Shown: positions 43,724 to 52,775 of the stretch, piece after piece
Position numbering within the stretch: position 1 is the stretch's first letter
Layout of the letters: every line of letters starts with the position of its first letter
DNA from: Synechococcus sp. RSCCF101
GTDB taxonomy: Bacteria; Cyanobacteriota; Cyanobacteriia; PCC-6307; Cyanobiaceae
Length of the DNA stretch: 64,000 nt
Assembly: GCF_008807075.1 (NCBI RefSeq)
Contig: NZ_CP035632.1
Coordinates: 930,001-994,000 of the forward strand
Direction: 5' to 3'
The notes under the pieces: model-generated
What the model was told of the DNA's origin: nothing
Seen by the model: only the letters and a program-made list of their open reading frames with translations
Databases searched by the model: none
Position numbers and translations under genes: made by a program

Positions 43724-44670
43724 GGCGGCCGAATGGTGCAGGATGTGCAGAGCCTAGGCAGACGGCGCTGGTCAGCCTGAACATCGCCATCGCCGGAGAT
43801 CTGCACGGTCAGTGGGACCGTCACGACGCCCTGGTGCTGGAGTCCGCCGCAGCCGATGCCCTGCTGGTGGTGGGCGATCTGAGCGACGGTGACTGCCGCT
43901 ATGCCCGCGAACTGGCGGACCTGACCCTGCCGGTGGCCTGTGTTCTGGGCAATCACGACACCGGCTGGGACCGCAGCGGTGGTCGCCTGGAACGGCAGAT
44001 CGCGCTGCTCGGGGAGCGGCACTGCGCCTGGCGCAGCCGCGGCTGGAGTGAGCCGGCCCTCGCCGTGGTGGGCGCGCGGGCCGGCTCAGCCGGCGGGGGA
44101 TTCCGGGTGTCTCCGGCGGTGGAGGCGGTGTACGGGCCGATGAGCTGCCAGAGCTCCGCCGACCGGATCATCGCCGCAGCGCTGGAGGCACCGCTCGACC
44201 AGCCCCTGGTGCTGCTGGCCCACTGCGGCCCCAGTGGCCTGGGGAGTGAAGCGGCCGATCCCTGCGGCCGCGACTGGCAGCGGCCGGCCCGGGACTGGGG
44301 CGATCAGGACCTCTCCATCGCCATTCACACGATCCGCCGGCAGCGGCCGGTGGATCTGGTGGTGTTCGGGCACATGCACCATCGCCTCAGGCGCGGCGGC
44401 GGCACCCGCCGCAGCCTGCACGTCGACCGATCCGGCACGGCCTACATCAACGCGGCCTGCGTTCCCCGGCATCAGCGCGACCCGGCCGGCAACAGCCTGC
44501 ACCACTTCTCCTGGGCGCGGTTCGAGTCCGGCGCCCTGAGCGAGCTCTCCCATCGCTGGTACGACCGGAGCGGCCGCCTCCTCTACCGGGAATCGCTGCT
44601 CAACCGCCCGCCGGACGCCCCCCGGGCCCGCACGACCGCCTCCCCGGCGACCGGATCGCGCCACCTCTGA
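43705..44670 (+). CDS. TIGR04168-family metallophosphoesterase
   Basis: A calcineurin-like phosphoesterase family of cyanobacteria and plant chloroplasts. It shows [12 protein letters not shown] (metal Asp/His), [34 protein letters not shown] and [12 protein letters not shown]. The conserved sequence begins at base 43777, but the codon there is CTG and no ATG, GTG or TTG lies between it and GTG 43705, which overlaps the nadA start by 19 bp. Thus either the GTG is used, giving a 24-residue leader, or translation begins at CTG 43777. The next gene starts right after its stop codon. The substrate is unknown. Confidence 0.82.
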   Translation: MWAERSRRPNGAGCAEPRQTALVSLNIAIAGDLHGQWDRHDALVLESAAADALLVVGDLSDGDCRYARELADLTLPVACVLGNHDTGWDRSGGRLERQIALLGERHCAWRSRGWSEPALAVVGARAGSAGGGFRVSPAVEAVYGPMSCQSSADRIIAAALEAPLDQPLVLLAHCGPSGLGSEAADPCGRDWQRPARDWGDQDLSIAIHTIRRQRPVDLVVFGHMHHRLRRGGGTRRSLHVDRSGTAYINAACVPRHQRDPAGNSLHHFSWARFESGALSELSHRWYDRSGRLLYRESLLNRPPDAPRARTTASPATGSRHL

Positions 44671-45762
44671 ATGCTGGTCTACGTCTGCATCAGCGCTCAC
44701 GGCTTCGGTCATGGAGCACGGGAGGCGGCGATCCTCGCTGCCCTGCATGGGTTGCGGCCCCACTGGCGCCTGGTGGTCTCCACCGACCTGCCGGACGCCT
44801 TTCTGGATCTGGTGCTGGCCGGCCTTCCCCATGAACGCCGCCGCTGCCGCTGGGATGTGGGCGTGATCCAGGCCGACGCCCTCGACAGCGACCCCGGCGC
44901 CACCCTGTCAGCGATACAGGATCTGGGAGAGCACCTGCCCAGCCAGCTCGCAGAGGAGCAGCTCTGGCTGCAGCAGCAGAACGAGCCGGTCCTGGTGGTG
45001 GGAGATGTGGCCCCCGCCGCCGCCGATCTGGCACGGGGCCTGGGGGCACCGCTGGCGTGGGTGGCCAACTTCGGCTGGGACGAGATCTACGCCGACATGG
45101 GGCCCGCTCTGGCCGGCGCCGCATCCGCCTGCCGGGAGCGCTACCGCCAGGGGCAGCTGCTGGTGCGCTGCCCCTTCTCCCTGTCCATGCCGTGGCAGGT
45201 GCCGGAGCTGCCGGTGGGACTCACGGTGCCGCAGCCGCGCCGCCCGGCCGCCGAGGTGCTGGCCCGGCTGGGCTGGAGTGAGGCCCCGGAGCGGAACCGG
45301 CTGGTGATCGTGGCCTTCGGCGGCATCGGCCTGCCCCTGGAGGGAGACCTGTTCCGCAGCTGGCCGGAGCATCGTTTTCTGGTGGCGGGCGGGCCTGCTG
45401 CCAGCGGCGGAGGCCACGCCGATCCGGCCCATGTGTGCAGGCTGCCCGCGGATCTCAGGCCCCTGGACGTGATGCCGCTGGCGGGCCGCCTGATCACCAA
45501 ACCCGGCTACAGCAGTTTCTGCGAGGCGATGGCCTGCGGGGTTGGACTGGTGGTGGTGAAGCGGCGACGCTTCGCCGAGGTGGCCGCCCTGGAGAAAGGA
45601 CTGCGCCGCCATGCCTGGCACCGGGAACTGGAGCCCGACGAGCTGCGCAGCGGTTCCTGGCGTCTGAATGAGCCACTGCTGGCCCCATCCGCCGCGCCGC
45701 TGGCTGCGGATGGGGCTCTGGCGGCCGCCGCCGCCCTGGCGCGCTGCGCCGAACGGCCATGA
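44671..45762 (+). CDS. Glycosyltransferase-like protein (MurG / arabinokinase N-terminal type)
   Basis: A 363-residue GT-B-like protein starting directly after the upstream stop. The N-terminus MLVYVCISAHGFGHGAREAAIL resembles the N-terminal domain of plant L-arabinokinase and glycosyltransferase 28. The C-terminal half carries VIVAFGGIGLPLEGDLF and ITKPGYSSFCEAMACGVGLVVVKRRRFAEVAALE, the usual donor-binding helix of MurG-like enzymes (normally GHNT or KPGY). The KPGYSSFCEA motif matches nucleotide-sugar or lipid-linked glycosyltransferases. It is coupled to the TIGR04168 gene. Substrates unknown. Confidence 0.75.
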   Translation: MLVYVCISAHGFGHGAREAAILAALHGLRPHWRLVVSTDLPDAFLDLVLAGLPHERRRCRWDVGVIQADALDSDPGATLSAIQDLGEHLPSQLAEEQLWLQQQNEPVLVVGDVAPAAADLARGLGAPLAWVANFGWDEIYADMGPALAGAASACRERYRQGQLLVRCPFSLSMPWQVPELPVGLTVPQPRRPAAEVLARLGWSEAPERNRLVIVAFGGIGLPLEGDLFRSWPEHRFLVAGGPAASGGGHADPAHVCRLPADLRPLDVMPLAGRLITKPGYSSFCEAMACGVGLVVVKRRRFAEVAALEKGLRRHAWHRELEPDELRSGSWRLNEPLLAPSAAPLAADGALAAAAALARCAERP

Positions 45763-46123
45763 TGCCGATTTGTGACAGTTCGCCCCGAAGGCTGTGCCAG
45801 TGCGCCATGCCGCGCCACTGGGCTTGACGGCATGAGCGTTGCTGATCAATGGCCAGATCCCTGCCGGGACCAACCCTCAGCGGCCGGAACAGACCGACTG
45901 GCCGCATGGACACATGGCCATCCGGCACAGGGCATCTTCGGTCTCTGACCCCGCTTCGACAACGTGCCGCGTGTTCACCGCTTGGCGGAGTCAGTTCCAA
46001 CGGGTTCTTCACCCGCCGGTCCTGTTCCGTCCGGTCCGCGATCCATTCAGGGCGGGCCGTTCCGGCTGAGGAGGTTTCCTGCCGGATGAGCCACTCACCA
46101 ATTCTGGAGAAACCTCGAGCACG
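45763..46123 (+). other. 361-bp non-coding leader region upstream of the muramidase
   Basis: No convincing gene is present on either strand. The region is slightly less GC-rich than the surrounding genes. A perfect inverted repeat (GAGGTTTC 46071-46078, GAAACCTC 46109-46116) spans the last 50 bases before the muramidase start. Its 3' arm overlaps the last G of a GGAG Shine-Dalgarno candidate at 46106-46109. The long spacer suggests a structured leader and its own promoter. I could not match it to a known riboswitch consensus by eye. Confidence 0.5.
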
Positions 46124-46870
46124 ATGCTGCGTTCCGCCACACGATTTCTGGGCGCTCTGGCGCTGAGCACCACCGCCTTCACCGCACTCGACGTCCAGCC
46201 GGGCCGGGCCGCCTTCCGCCATCCCGCCGCCGAGTCCACCAGCACCAGCCGCGCCCTGAAGACGAGCGATCAGGAAGTCGTTCCGATCAGCGCTCTGCCG
46301 TACATCATCACGCCCGAACGTCGGGCTCTGCTCAACACGATCCGCTTCGCTGAAGGCACCTGGCTCAACGGCGACGACCTCGGTTACAAGGTCATGTTCG
46401 GCGGCAGCCTGATGCCGTCGCTGGAGCGCCATCCGGATCGGGTGATGCGCACGCCCGGCTACGCCAGTGCCGCCGCCGGGGCTTATCAGTTCATGCCCTT
46501 CACCTGGAACATGGTTCAGCGGAAGCTGGGATTCCGCCGCTTCGGGCCGATCGAGCAGGACCAGGGCGCCCTCTTTCTGGTACAGCGGCGCAAGGCCCTC
46601 GGTCTGGCCGACCGGGGCCAGATGAGCCCCACCCTGGCCGCAAAGCTGGCGCCCGAATGGGCCTCGTTCCCGACGCTCTCCGGCCACAGCTTCTACGGGC
46701 AGCCGGTCAAGCGGTTCGCCGACCTGCGGCGCTTCTACAACTACAGCCTCACCGAAGTGCGTGAGCGGGTGGAGCGTGAACGCGACCGGCTGGCCCAGCA
46801 GAGCGACAACCAGACTGCTGGCGGTCCTCAGCAACCGGTCTGCACCGGGCCGACTGTTCTCTGCTTCTGA
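46124..46870 (+). CDS. Secreted muramidase (glycoside hydrolase 104-like)
   Basis: A 248-residue protein: a signal sequence (about residues 1-29, FLGALALSTTAFTAL, cleavage near GRAA) and a lysozyme-like domain (about 60-185) with NTIRFAEGTWLNGDDLGYKVMFGG (catalytic Glu77) and SAAAGAYQFMPFTWNMVQRKLGF, ending EQDQGALFLVQRR. This pattern is close to phage-type muramidases/transglycosylases of GH104. It probably remodels peptidoglycan in the periplasm. The C-terminal 40 residues form a charged helix (VRERVERERDRLAQQ) plus two Cys. An upstream leader with an inverted repeat suggests post-transcriptional control. Confidence 0.82.
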   Translation: MLRSATRFLGALALSTTAFTALDVQPGRAAFRHPAAESTSTSRALKTSDQEVVPISALPYIITPERRALLNTIRFAEGTWLNGDDLGYKVMFGGSLMPSLERHPDRVMRTPGYASAAAGAYQFMPFTWNMVQRKLGFRRFGPIEQDQGALFLVQRRKALGLADRGQMSPTLAAKLAPEWASFPTLSGHSFYGQPVKRFADLRRFYNYSLTEVRERVERERDRLAQQSDNQTAGGPQQPVCTGPTVLCF

Positions 46871-46958
46871 TCAGAGGCCACACCGCTGCGCCTCAGCGAA
46901 GCCAGCTGACGCGTTCCATCAGCGCATCCGGATCAGGGAGTGATTCGACAGATCTGGT

Positions 46959-47834
46959 TCAGGAACCCTCTGAACCGGATGCCCCCTCGCTGCTGACCGG
47001 AAGACCCATGGTCTGCATGGCCACCAGGTAGGCGCCCACCGCCGCACCGAGGAAGCCGAGCGCGTTGCGCAGCAGCGGCAGCACATCGGATGTACGTGTG
47101 ATGACCGGGGCCACACCGAACACCCCGAAGAGCATCAGCCAGAGCGGAGACAGCAGCAGCAGCCACGCCCAGGCGATGCGCTGTCCGGGTCGGCGCGGGA
47201 AGGCCGCGACTCCGGCCACCACGCCGCCAAAGATGGATGTGCCGAGGGTGAGCAACCACTGTTCCCGCGGCAGACCCGGCACCACCTGACACCCGCCCCG
47301 ATCAAGGCAGGTGGTGACCGCACCGAGAGCGGCCTCGATCGCACCGTCCTCCCCGTGATCACGGACGTAGTACTGGTTGCCGTAGCGCGTCTGCAGCTCC
47401 ACCCAGTAGGTGCGGGGCATCAGGGCGAAGAGGGCATCACCCACGTTGAAATTGAGCAGGTTGCCGCCGCGGGGATCGGCCACCACAAGCAGGGATCGCT
47501 CATCCAGCCCCCAGAACTCGCGCAGGGCCAGACCCGGCGTGCGGTCGTACTGGGTCAGCACCCGCAGCTTCCAGCCCGAGCGCTCCTCGAACGCCTCCAG
47601 CTCCCGCTCCATGGCCTCGCGCTGGTTGTCGGTGAGGGCACGCGCCAGATCGATCACCGGAGTGGGGTGATCCGGCAGGAGATCGGGGTTGTCGTAGGCC
47701 AGAGCCGTCGGCACGGCTGCCGTGAGCACCAGCACGACCGCGGCCAGCACGAGCATCAGGGCCTGAAGCGGCCGCAGGAAGCCGAACCTGGCCGGCCGGG
47801 CCGGTTCTCCGGGAGCCTGGGCAACAACCACCAT
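46959..47834 (-). CDS. TPM-domain protein (Psb32/TLP18.3-like)
   Basis: The 291-residue protein has a signal/membrane segment (residues 24-46, LQALMLVLAAVVLVLTAAVPTALA), a TPM domain (about 55-170, TPVIDLARALTDNQREAMERELEAFEERSGWKLRVLTQYD...) and two C-terminal membrane helices (about 185-275). TPM domain proteins such as TLP18.3 and Psb32 take part in PSII assembly and repair at the thylakoid lumen. The order of domains and the lumen-directed signal fit Psb32. It is divergent from the methyltransferase gene with a 50-bp spacer. The start ATG is at 47834. Confidence 0.85.
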   Translation of the reverse strand: MVVVAQAPGEPARPARFGFLRPLQALMLVLAAVVLVLTAAVPTALAYDNPDLLPDHPTPVIDLARALTDNQREAMERELEAFEERSGWKLRVLTQYDRTPGLALREFWGLDERSLLVVADPRGGNLLNFNVGDALFALMPRTYWVELQTRYGNQYYVRDHGEDGAIEAALGAVTTCLDRGGCQVVPGLPREQWLLTLGTSIFGGVVAGVAAFPRRPGQRIAWAWLLLLSPLWLMLFGVFGVAPVITRTSDVLPLLRNALGFLGAAVGAYLVAMQTMGLPVSSEGASGSEGS

Positions 47835-47884
47835 GAACCGCCAGCGCGCAGTGGGACCATTCTCCCCTCGCCGCCCCGCCGCCC

Positions 47885-49123
47885 GTGACGGTTCCCGACT
47901 GGCTCCTGCAGCGCCTGACGGCCGCGGGGGGGCGTGTGCCCTTCCGCACCTACATGCAATGGGTGCTGCACGATCCCGAGCACGGGGCCTACGGCGCCGG
48001 GCGGCTGCGGATCGGGCCGGCCGGCGACTTCGTCACGGCGCCCTCCATGGGGGGAGCGATGGCGGAGTTCCTGGCGGCTCAGGTGGCCAGCTGGCTGGAG
48101 CAGCTGGATCGCGCGGAGCCGCAGGCACACCCAGCCGGCCCCGGCGAGGTGGCCGCTGAGGAGCGGTTGTCCCTGGTGGAGACGGGTCCGGGCGAAGGGG
48201 ATCTGGCCGATCAGCTGGTCCGGGCCCTGCTGCTGCGGCAGCCGGACCGATGGCAGGAGCGGCTGGAGCTGGTTCTGATCGAGCCCAATCCGGGCATGGA
48301 GCGGCGGCAGCGGCAGCGGCTGGAGGGTTGTCCGGTACCGGTTCGCTGGTGCCGCTTCGACGATCTGGCCTCCTCTCCTGTGCAGGGGGTGGTGCTGGCC
48401 CACGAGGTGCTCGATGCCCTGGCCGTGGAGCGGGTGGTCTCCGGCGGCGAGCGCTGGTGCCGTCAGGAGGTGCTGCTCACCGGCCAGCCCGCACCGCGAT
48501 TGGAGCTGACCCGGGGAGCGGAGCTGACATCGGACGATCCGGCGCTTGCGCTGCTGACCCGCCTGGGGCTGGCGGTTCCCGGCCCCGGGCGCCCGCACGG
48601 CTGGTGCAGCGAGGTGCATGTGGAGCTGACGCCCTGGCTGGGGGCCTGCGGCAGGGCCCTGCGCCGGGGGCAGCTGCTGGTCATCGACTACACCAAAGAC
48701 GCCGCGCGCTACTACGCCCCACTCGCCCGGGAGGGGACGCTGCTGGCCTACAGACAGCAGCGGGCCCACGGCGATCCCCTGCAGGACCCGGGCCACTGCG
48801 ACCTCACGGCCCACCTCTGCAGCGACAGCCTCAGCCTGGCGGCCGCCGATGCCGGCTTCCAGGACCTGGGCAGCACCAGCCAGGGGGAAGCCCTGCTGGC
48901 CCTCGGGCTCAGCCAGGCGCTGCACGCCCTGCAGCAGCCCTCCGGCCCAGACCTGACCGAACGGCTGCGGCGACGCGAGGAGCTGCTGCGGCTGGTGGAT
49001 CCCCATGCCCTCGGGGGCTTCCGCTGGCATGCGTTCGCCCGCAGCCCCCAGCAACGGCAGCCGGAGATCCCCGGCGAGGCCGCGGATCCGCCCCTGTTTC
49101 TGCGGGAGCCGGCCGGACCCTGA
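47885..49123 (+). CDS. MidA/NDUFAF7-family SAM-dependent methyltransferase
   Basis: The 412-residue protein belongs to the DUF185/MidA family, whose human member NDUFAF7 methylates an arginine of complex I. It shows FRTYMQWVLHDPEHGAYGAG, GDFVTAPSMGGAMAEFLAAQVASWLEQL, the SAM motif LVETGPGEGDLA, ELVLIEPNPGM and HEVLDALAVERV. Cyanobacterial NDH-1 could be the target; this is inference. The start is GTG 47885. Its C-terminus extends 60 residues beyond the core. Convergent aroB ends 9 bp downstream. Confidence 0.9.
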   Translation: MTVPDWLLQRLTAAGGRVPFRTYMQWVLHDPEHGAYGAGRLRIGPAGDFVTAPSMGGAMAEFLAAQVASWLEQLDRAEPQAHPAGPGEVAAEERLSLVETGPGEGDLADQLVRALLLRQPDRWQERLELVLIEPNPGMERRQRQRLEGCPVPVRWCRFDDLASSPVQGVVLAHEVLDALAVERVVSGGERWCRQEVLLTGQPAPRLELTRGAELTSDDPALALLTRLGLAVPGPGRPHGWCSEVHVELTPWLGACGRALRRGQLLVIDYTKDAARYYAPLAREGTLLAYRQQRAHGDPLQDPGHCDLTAHLCSDSLSLAAADAGFQDLGSTSQGEALLALGLSQALHALQQPSGPDLTERLRRREELLRLVDPHALGGFRWHAFARSPQQRQPEIPGEAADPPLFLREPAGP

Positions 49124-49132
49124 CGAGCGGGC

Positions 49133-50275
49133 TCAGACCAGTCGCTCCAACACCTGCAGCACCCGGGCGTCGCTGATGTCATCCCGGATGACCACCGACC
49201 CGAGCCCGCTGGGGAGCACGAAACGGACCCGGCCGTCGCGCACCTTCTTGTCGCTGCGCAGGCAGCGCAGCGCGGCCTCCGCCTCGAAGCCCGGCCAGCG
49301 CACCGGCAGGCCGCAGGCCGCGATCAGCCGGCGCTGGCGCTCCTGGTCCGCGGGGGACCACAGGCCCAGCTCCACGCTGAGGGCACCGGCGGCCACCATG
49401 CCGATGGCCACCGCCTCACCGTGCAACACCCGGCCGTACCCACTCAGGGTCTCCACCACATGGCCGAGGGTGTGGCCGTAGTTGAGAACGGCCCGGCGCC
49501 CGGCCTCGCGTTCATCGGCGGCGACCACCTCCGCCTTGGCAGCGGCACAGCGCTGCAGCACCTCCTGCAGCCGCTCCGCTCCGAGACCCTCCCGGCTGGA
49601 GGGATCCTCCGAAGCCTCGAGGTTCTCGAACAGCGCGGGATCGCCGATGACGCCGTACTTGATCACCTCCGCCATCCCGGCCCGGAATTCCCGCACGGGC
49701 AGGGTGGCCAGGGTGTCGGGGTCCACCACCACCGCATCGGGCTGATGAAAGGCGCCGATGAGGTTCTTCCCCCCCGGGTGGTTCACACCCGTCTTGCCGC
49801 CGATCGCGGCATCCACCATCGCCAGCAGGGTGGTGGGCACCTGAACCACCGCCAGGCCCCGCAACCAGGTGGCAGCGGCGAAGCCGGTCATGTCCCCGAC
49901 CACCCCGCCACCGAGGGCCAGCATCAGGGAGCTGCGTTCGAGCCTGGCCGCGAAGGCCGCGTCATGGATCAGCCCGATGCTGCGCGGGGTCTTCTGCTCC
50001 TCGCCCGCCTCCAGCACCAGCTGATGCACCAGCAGGCCCACCGACTCGAGCGAGGCGCGCACAGCCGCTCCGTAGGGGCCGGCCACGTCCGGATTGCTCA
50101 CCACCAGAACGCGGCGGCCCTCCGTCCAGCCCCGCTCCCGGAGCAGCGGCCCGAGCCGTGAGAGGGCACCGGAGCCGATGTGAATCGGATAGCCCCCCGC
50201 CGGCAGGTCCACCGTGACGGTCTGGAGCGGCGCGATCGCTGCGGCGGTAGGGGAGGCAGACACAGAGCGGGGCAT
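49133..50275 (-). CDS. aroB: 3-dehydroquinate synthase
   Basis: AroB converts DAHP to 3-dehydroquinate in the shikimate pathway, using NAD and Zn/Co. The 380-residue protein from ATG 50275 has a short leader, then [30 protein letters not shown], the NAD loop [53 protein letters not shown] (metal/substrate Lys, His) and [13 protein letters not shown] with two metal His. The frame is open up to 50473, but the conserved fold starts at 50275. It diverges from the ABC permease gene (37 bp). Confidence 0.96.
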   Translation of the reverse strand: MPRSVSASPTAAAIAPLQTVTVDLPAGGYPIHIGSGALSRLGPLLRERGWTEGRRVLVVSNPDVAGPYGAAVRASLESVGLLVHQLVLEAGEEQKTPRSIGLIHDAAFAARLERSSLMLALGGGVVGDMTGFAAATWLRGLAVVQVPTTLLAMVDAAIGGKTGVNHPGGKNLIGAFHQPDAVVVDPDTLATLPVREFRAGMAEVIKYGVIGDPALFENLEASEDPSSREGLGAERLQEVLQRCAAAKAEVVAADEREAGRRAVLNYGHTLGHVVETLSGYGRVLHGEAVAIGMVAAGALSVELGLWSPADQERQRRLIAACGLPVRWPGFEAEAALRCLRSDKKVRDGRVRFVLPSGLGSVVIRDDISDARVLQVLERLV

Positions 50276-50312
50276 GACTGGGATGCTGGGCTCAGTCTGA
50301 CCCTCCACCTCC

Positions 50313-51203
50313 ATGCCCTCGCCCCGGCGGCTGCGCGGCACATTCACGGCCTGGGCCTTCCTGACGCCGGCGCTGGTGCTGCTCAGCCTCTCGGTGCTGA
50401 TCCCGGCTCTGATGGCCCTGCTGCTGAGCATGACCCGCACGGGGCTCGACGTGAGTGAGCCGTTGCGTTTCATCGGTCTGGAGAATCTGCGCCGCCTGCT
50501 GCTGGATCCGATCTTCTACAGGGTGCTGGGCACCACGCTGCTGTACCTGGTGGGGGTGGTGCCTCCGATCGTGCTGGGTTCCCTCGCCCTCGCGGTGCTG
50601 GTCAACCGGGCCCTGCCGGGGATGCACGGCTTCCGGGCTGCCTTCTACACCCCGGTGCTGGTGTCGATCGTGGTGGCGGCGATCGCCTTCCGCTGGCTGT
50701 ATGCCGAGAACGGTCTGCTCAACGGCTGGCTGGTGGCCGTGACCGGTGGACGGCTCCCGGCGCTTGGGTTTCTGACCGATCCGCGCCTCGCCCTGCCCTC
50801 CGTGATGCTGGTCACGCTCTGGAAGGGGCTGGGGTATTACATGGTGATCTTCCTGGCCGGCCTGCAGGGGATCCCGGCCGAGCTCTACGAAGCCGCGGCC
50901 CTGGATGGCAGCACGGGCTGGCGGCGTCACTGGGACATCACCCTGCCGCTGCTGCGTCCCTACCTGACTCTGGTGGGCGTGATCTCCGCCATCGCCGCCA
51001 CCAAGGTGTTCGAGGAGGTGTTTCTCATGACCCAGGGCGGGCCGGCGGATTCGACCCGGACCCTGGTGTATTACGTGTACGACCTGGCCTTCTCGGAGCT
51101 GGAGATCAGCTACGCCTGCACGGTGGGGCTGGCCCTGTTTCTGCTGGTGATGCTGCTCACGGCCTTCAGGCTGGGAACGGGATCGGAACGGCCGCTGATC
51201 TGA
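50313..51203 (+). CDS. ABC-transporter permease, sugar type (MalF-like), orphan
   Basis: The 296-residue protein has six membrane helices and the cytoplasmic EAA loop [26 protein letters not shown], which docks the ATPase. This belongs to the carbohydrate-uptake CUT1 permease class (MalF/UgpA/GgtC-like). No partner permease, ATPase or binding protein occurs in the window; they must be elsewhere, as for the glucosylglycerol/sucrose Ggt system in some cyanobacteria. The ATG at 50313 is preceded by a weak ribosome-binding site. purK follows 34 bp downstream, on the same strand. Confidence 0.88.
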   Translation: MPSPRRLRGTFTAWAFLTPALVLLSLSVLIPALMALLLSMTRTGLDVSEPLRFIGLENLRRLLLDPIFYRVLGTTLLYLVGVVPPIVLGSLALAVLVNRALPGMHGFRAAFYTPVLVSIVVAAIAFRWLYAENGLLNGWLVAVTGGRLPALGFLTDPRLALPSVMLVTLWKGLGYYMVIFLAGLQGIPAELYEAAALDGSTGWRRHWDITLPLLRPYLTLVGVISAIAATKVFEEVFLMTQGGPADSTRTLVYYVYDLAFSELEISYACTVGLALFLLVMLLTAFRLGTGSERPLI

Positions 51204-51237
51204 CCGGCCGGGGGCGGACCAGCGGGGAGAATGGGAG

Positions 51238-52545
51238 GTGACGGAGAGTCACAACGCGCGACGGGGAGTGATGAAGGGCGGCATCGGTGTGGTGGGGGGA
51301 GGCCAGCTGGCGTTGATGCTGGGCCAGGCGGCCCGGCGCCGCGGCATCCCCTGCCACGTGCTGCAGGCGCGCGAGGCGGAGCCGGCGTCCGCCGTCGCCA
51401 CCAGCAGCGTGCTCGGCACAGCCGGCGATGCGCGCGCGATGCGGGAGCTGGCCGATCGCTGCCGGGCGGTGACCTTCGAGCACGAATGGCTCGACCTGGC
51501 CGCTCTCAGCGACCTGGAGCAGCAGGGTTGCCGGTTCGTGCCCTCGCCGGCAGCGCTGGATCGGCTCATCTCGAAGCGGCACCAGCGGGAGCTGCTGGAG
51601 GCGATGGCCATCCCCTGCCCGCGCTGGCTGCCGTTGAGCCGCCTGCAACCGGACCCGACCGGGGAGCAGCCCGGCGCTGAACCGCTGGCGTCCCCGGACC
51701 CGGGGAACCAGCAGGCTGGCACCGCCACCGCCACGGTGACTCCGCCCAGGCGGGCCGTTGCCCGCGTGCGCCTGCCCGATGGCTGGAGCTTCCCCGTGAT
51801 GGCCAAGGCCAGTCGGGGTGGATACGACGGCCGGGGCACCCGCCTGGTTCCCGATGCCGCTGCTCTGCAGCGACTGATGGAGGAGGTGCCGCCCGATGAC
51901 TGGCTGCTGGAGGAGTTCATCCCGTTCGAGCGGGAACTGGCCCTGGTGGCCTGCCGCGATCGCTTCGGCACCGTGGCCGTCTACCCCCTGGTGGAAACGC
52001 ATCAGCACGGTCACGTCTGCGACTGGGTGCTGGCGCCGGCCGAGGCCTCGCCGGCCCTTCAGGCCCACGCGCGCAATGTGGCGGCCTCGCTGCTCACCGA
52101 TCTCGACTATGTCGGGGTCCTGGCCATCGAGTTCTTCTGGGGTCGCCGCGGCCTGCTCGTGAACGAGCTGGCACCGAGAACCCACAACTCCGGTCACTAC
52201 AGCATCGAGGCCTGCCGCAGCAGCCAGTTCGACCAGCAGCTGCGCATCGTCAACGGCGAGACCCTCCTCGACACGGATCTGACCGTGCCCGGAGCCCTGA
52301 TGGTGAACCTGCTCGGACTCGATCTGAGCGAGGCGGAGATGGAGACGCGGCGCGCCCAGTTGCGCCGGCTGCCCGGAACCGAGCTGCACTGGTACGGCAA
52401 GCCATCCGGCGCCATGGGCCGGAAGCTCGGCCACATCACCCTGCCGCTGAAGGAGCTCGATGCCGGCTCACGCCGGCGGGAGGCGATGGAGCATCTCGGT
52501 CAGATCCGCGCGATCTGGCCACTGCCCGGGCTCGCCTCCGCCTAA
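51238..52545 (+). CDS. purK: 5-(carboxyamino)imidazole ribonucleotide synthase
   Basis: PurK carboxylates AIR to N5-CAIR with ATP and bicarbonate in purine synthesis. The ATP-grasp protein (435 residues) starts GVVGGGQLALMLGQAARRRG after a short leader and shows MAKASRGGYDGRGTRL, the ADP-binding strand WLLEEFIPFERELALV, GVLAIEFFW, LVNELAPRTHNSGHYSIEAC and the metal-binding Glu/Asn. Between the two ATP-binding lobes sits an extra low-complexity stretch (about residues 140-175) rich in Pro/Gly/Ala/Thr, absent from typical PurK. Start GTG 51238; the ATG at 51271 is also plausible. Confidence 0.93.
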   Translation: MTESHNARRGVMKGGIGVVGGGQLALMLGQAARRRGIPCHVLQAREAEPASAVATSSVLGTAGDARAMRELADRCRAVTFEHEWLDLAALSDLEQQGCRFVPSPAALDRLISKRHQRELLEAMAIPCPRWLPLSRLQPDPTGEQPGAEPLASPDPGNQQAGTATATVTPPRRAVARVRLPDGWSFPVMAKASRGGYDGRGTRLVPDAAALQRLMEEVPPDDWLLEEFIPFERELALVACRDRFGTVAVYPLVETHQHGHVCDWVLAPAEASPALQAHARNVAASLLTDLDYVGVLAIEFFWGRRGLLVNELAPRTHNSGHYSIEACRSSQFDQQLRIVNGETLLDTDLTVPGALMVNLLGLDLSEAEMETRRAQLRRLPGTELHWYGKPSGAMGRKLGHITLPLKELDAGSRRREAMEHLGQIRAIWPLPGLASA

Positions 52546-52753
52546 ATTGGTCGCGGACTGCGGCGTTGGTGACTGCCTTTCACAGTTTTCTGATCTGACT
52601 CTCTTTTCGACATGGGGAGGATGTCGTGGTTGGGACGTAAACCGGCCTTCGCAGCCGGAAACGAAACGCCACTGTTCCGCCCCTTCTGGCACGACCAGGT
52701 CGAAACACTGGGGCAAGACGGCACTGTGGTCCACCCTGTTCCGAGCGATCCAG

Positions 52754-52775
52754 GCCCGGGGTGTCAGCTCCGGGC
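52754..52775 (+). terminator. Weak intrinsic terminator candidate after purK
   Basis: A 6-bp GCCCGG / CCGGGC stem with a 10-nt loop is followed by TTTCT on the plus strand. It lies 209 bp past the purK stop and overlaps the 3' end of the convergent DUF2103 gene. The short stem and 3-T run make it weak. The 218-bp spacer before it contains a 53-codon frame that I do not accept as a gene. Confidence 0.4.

Noticed and set aside
45763-46123. ydaO-type c-di-AMP riboswitch before the muramidase
   Set aside because: I looked for the conserved GGGGAACC and CGTCAGCTAACCCCGTA-like segments and did not find them; a covariance search would be needed to exclude it fully.
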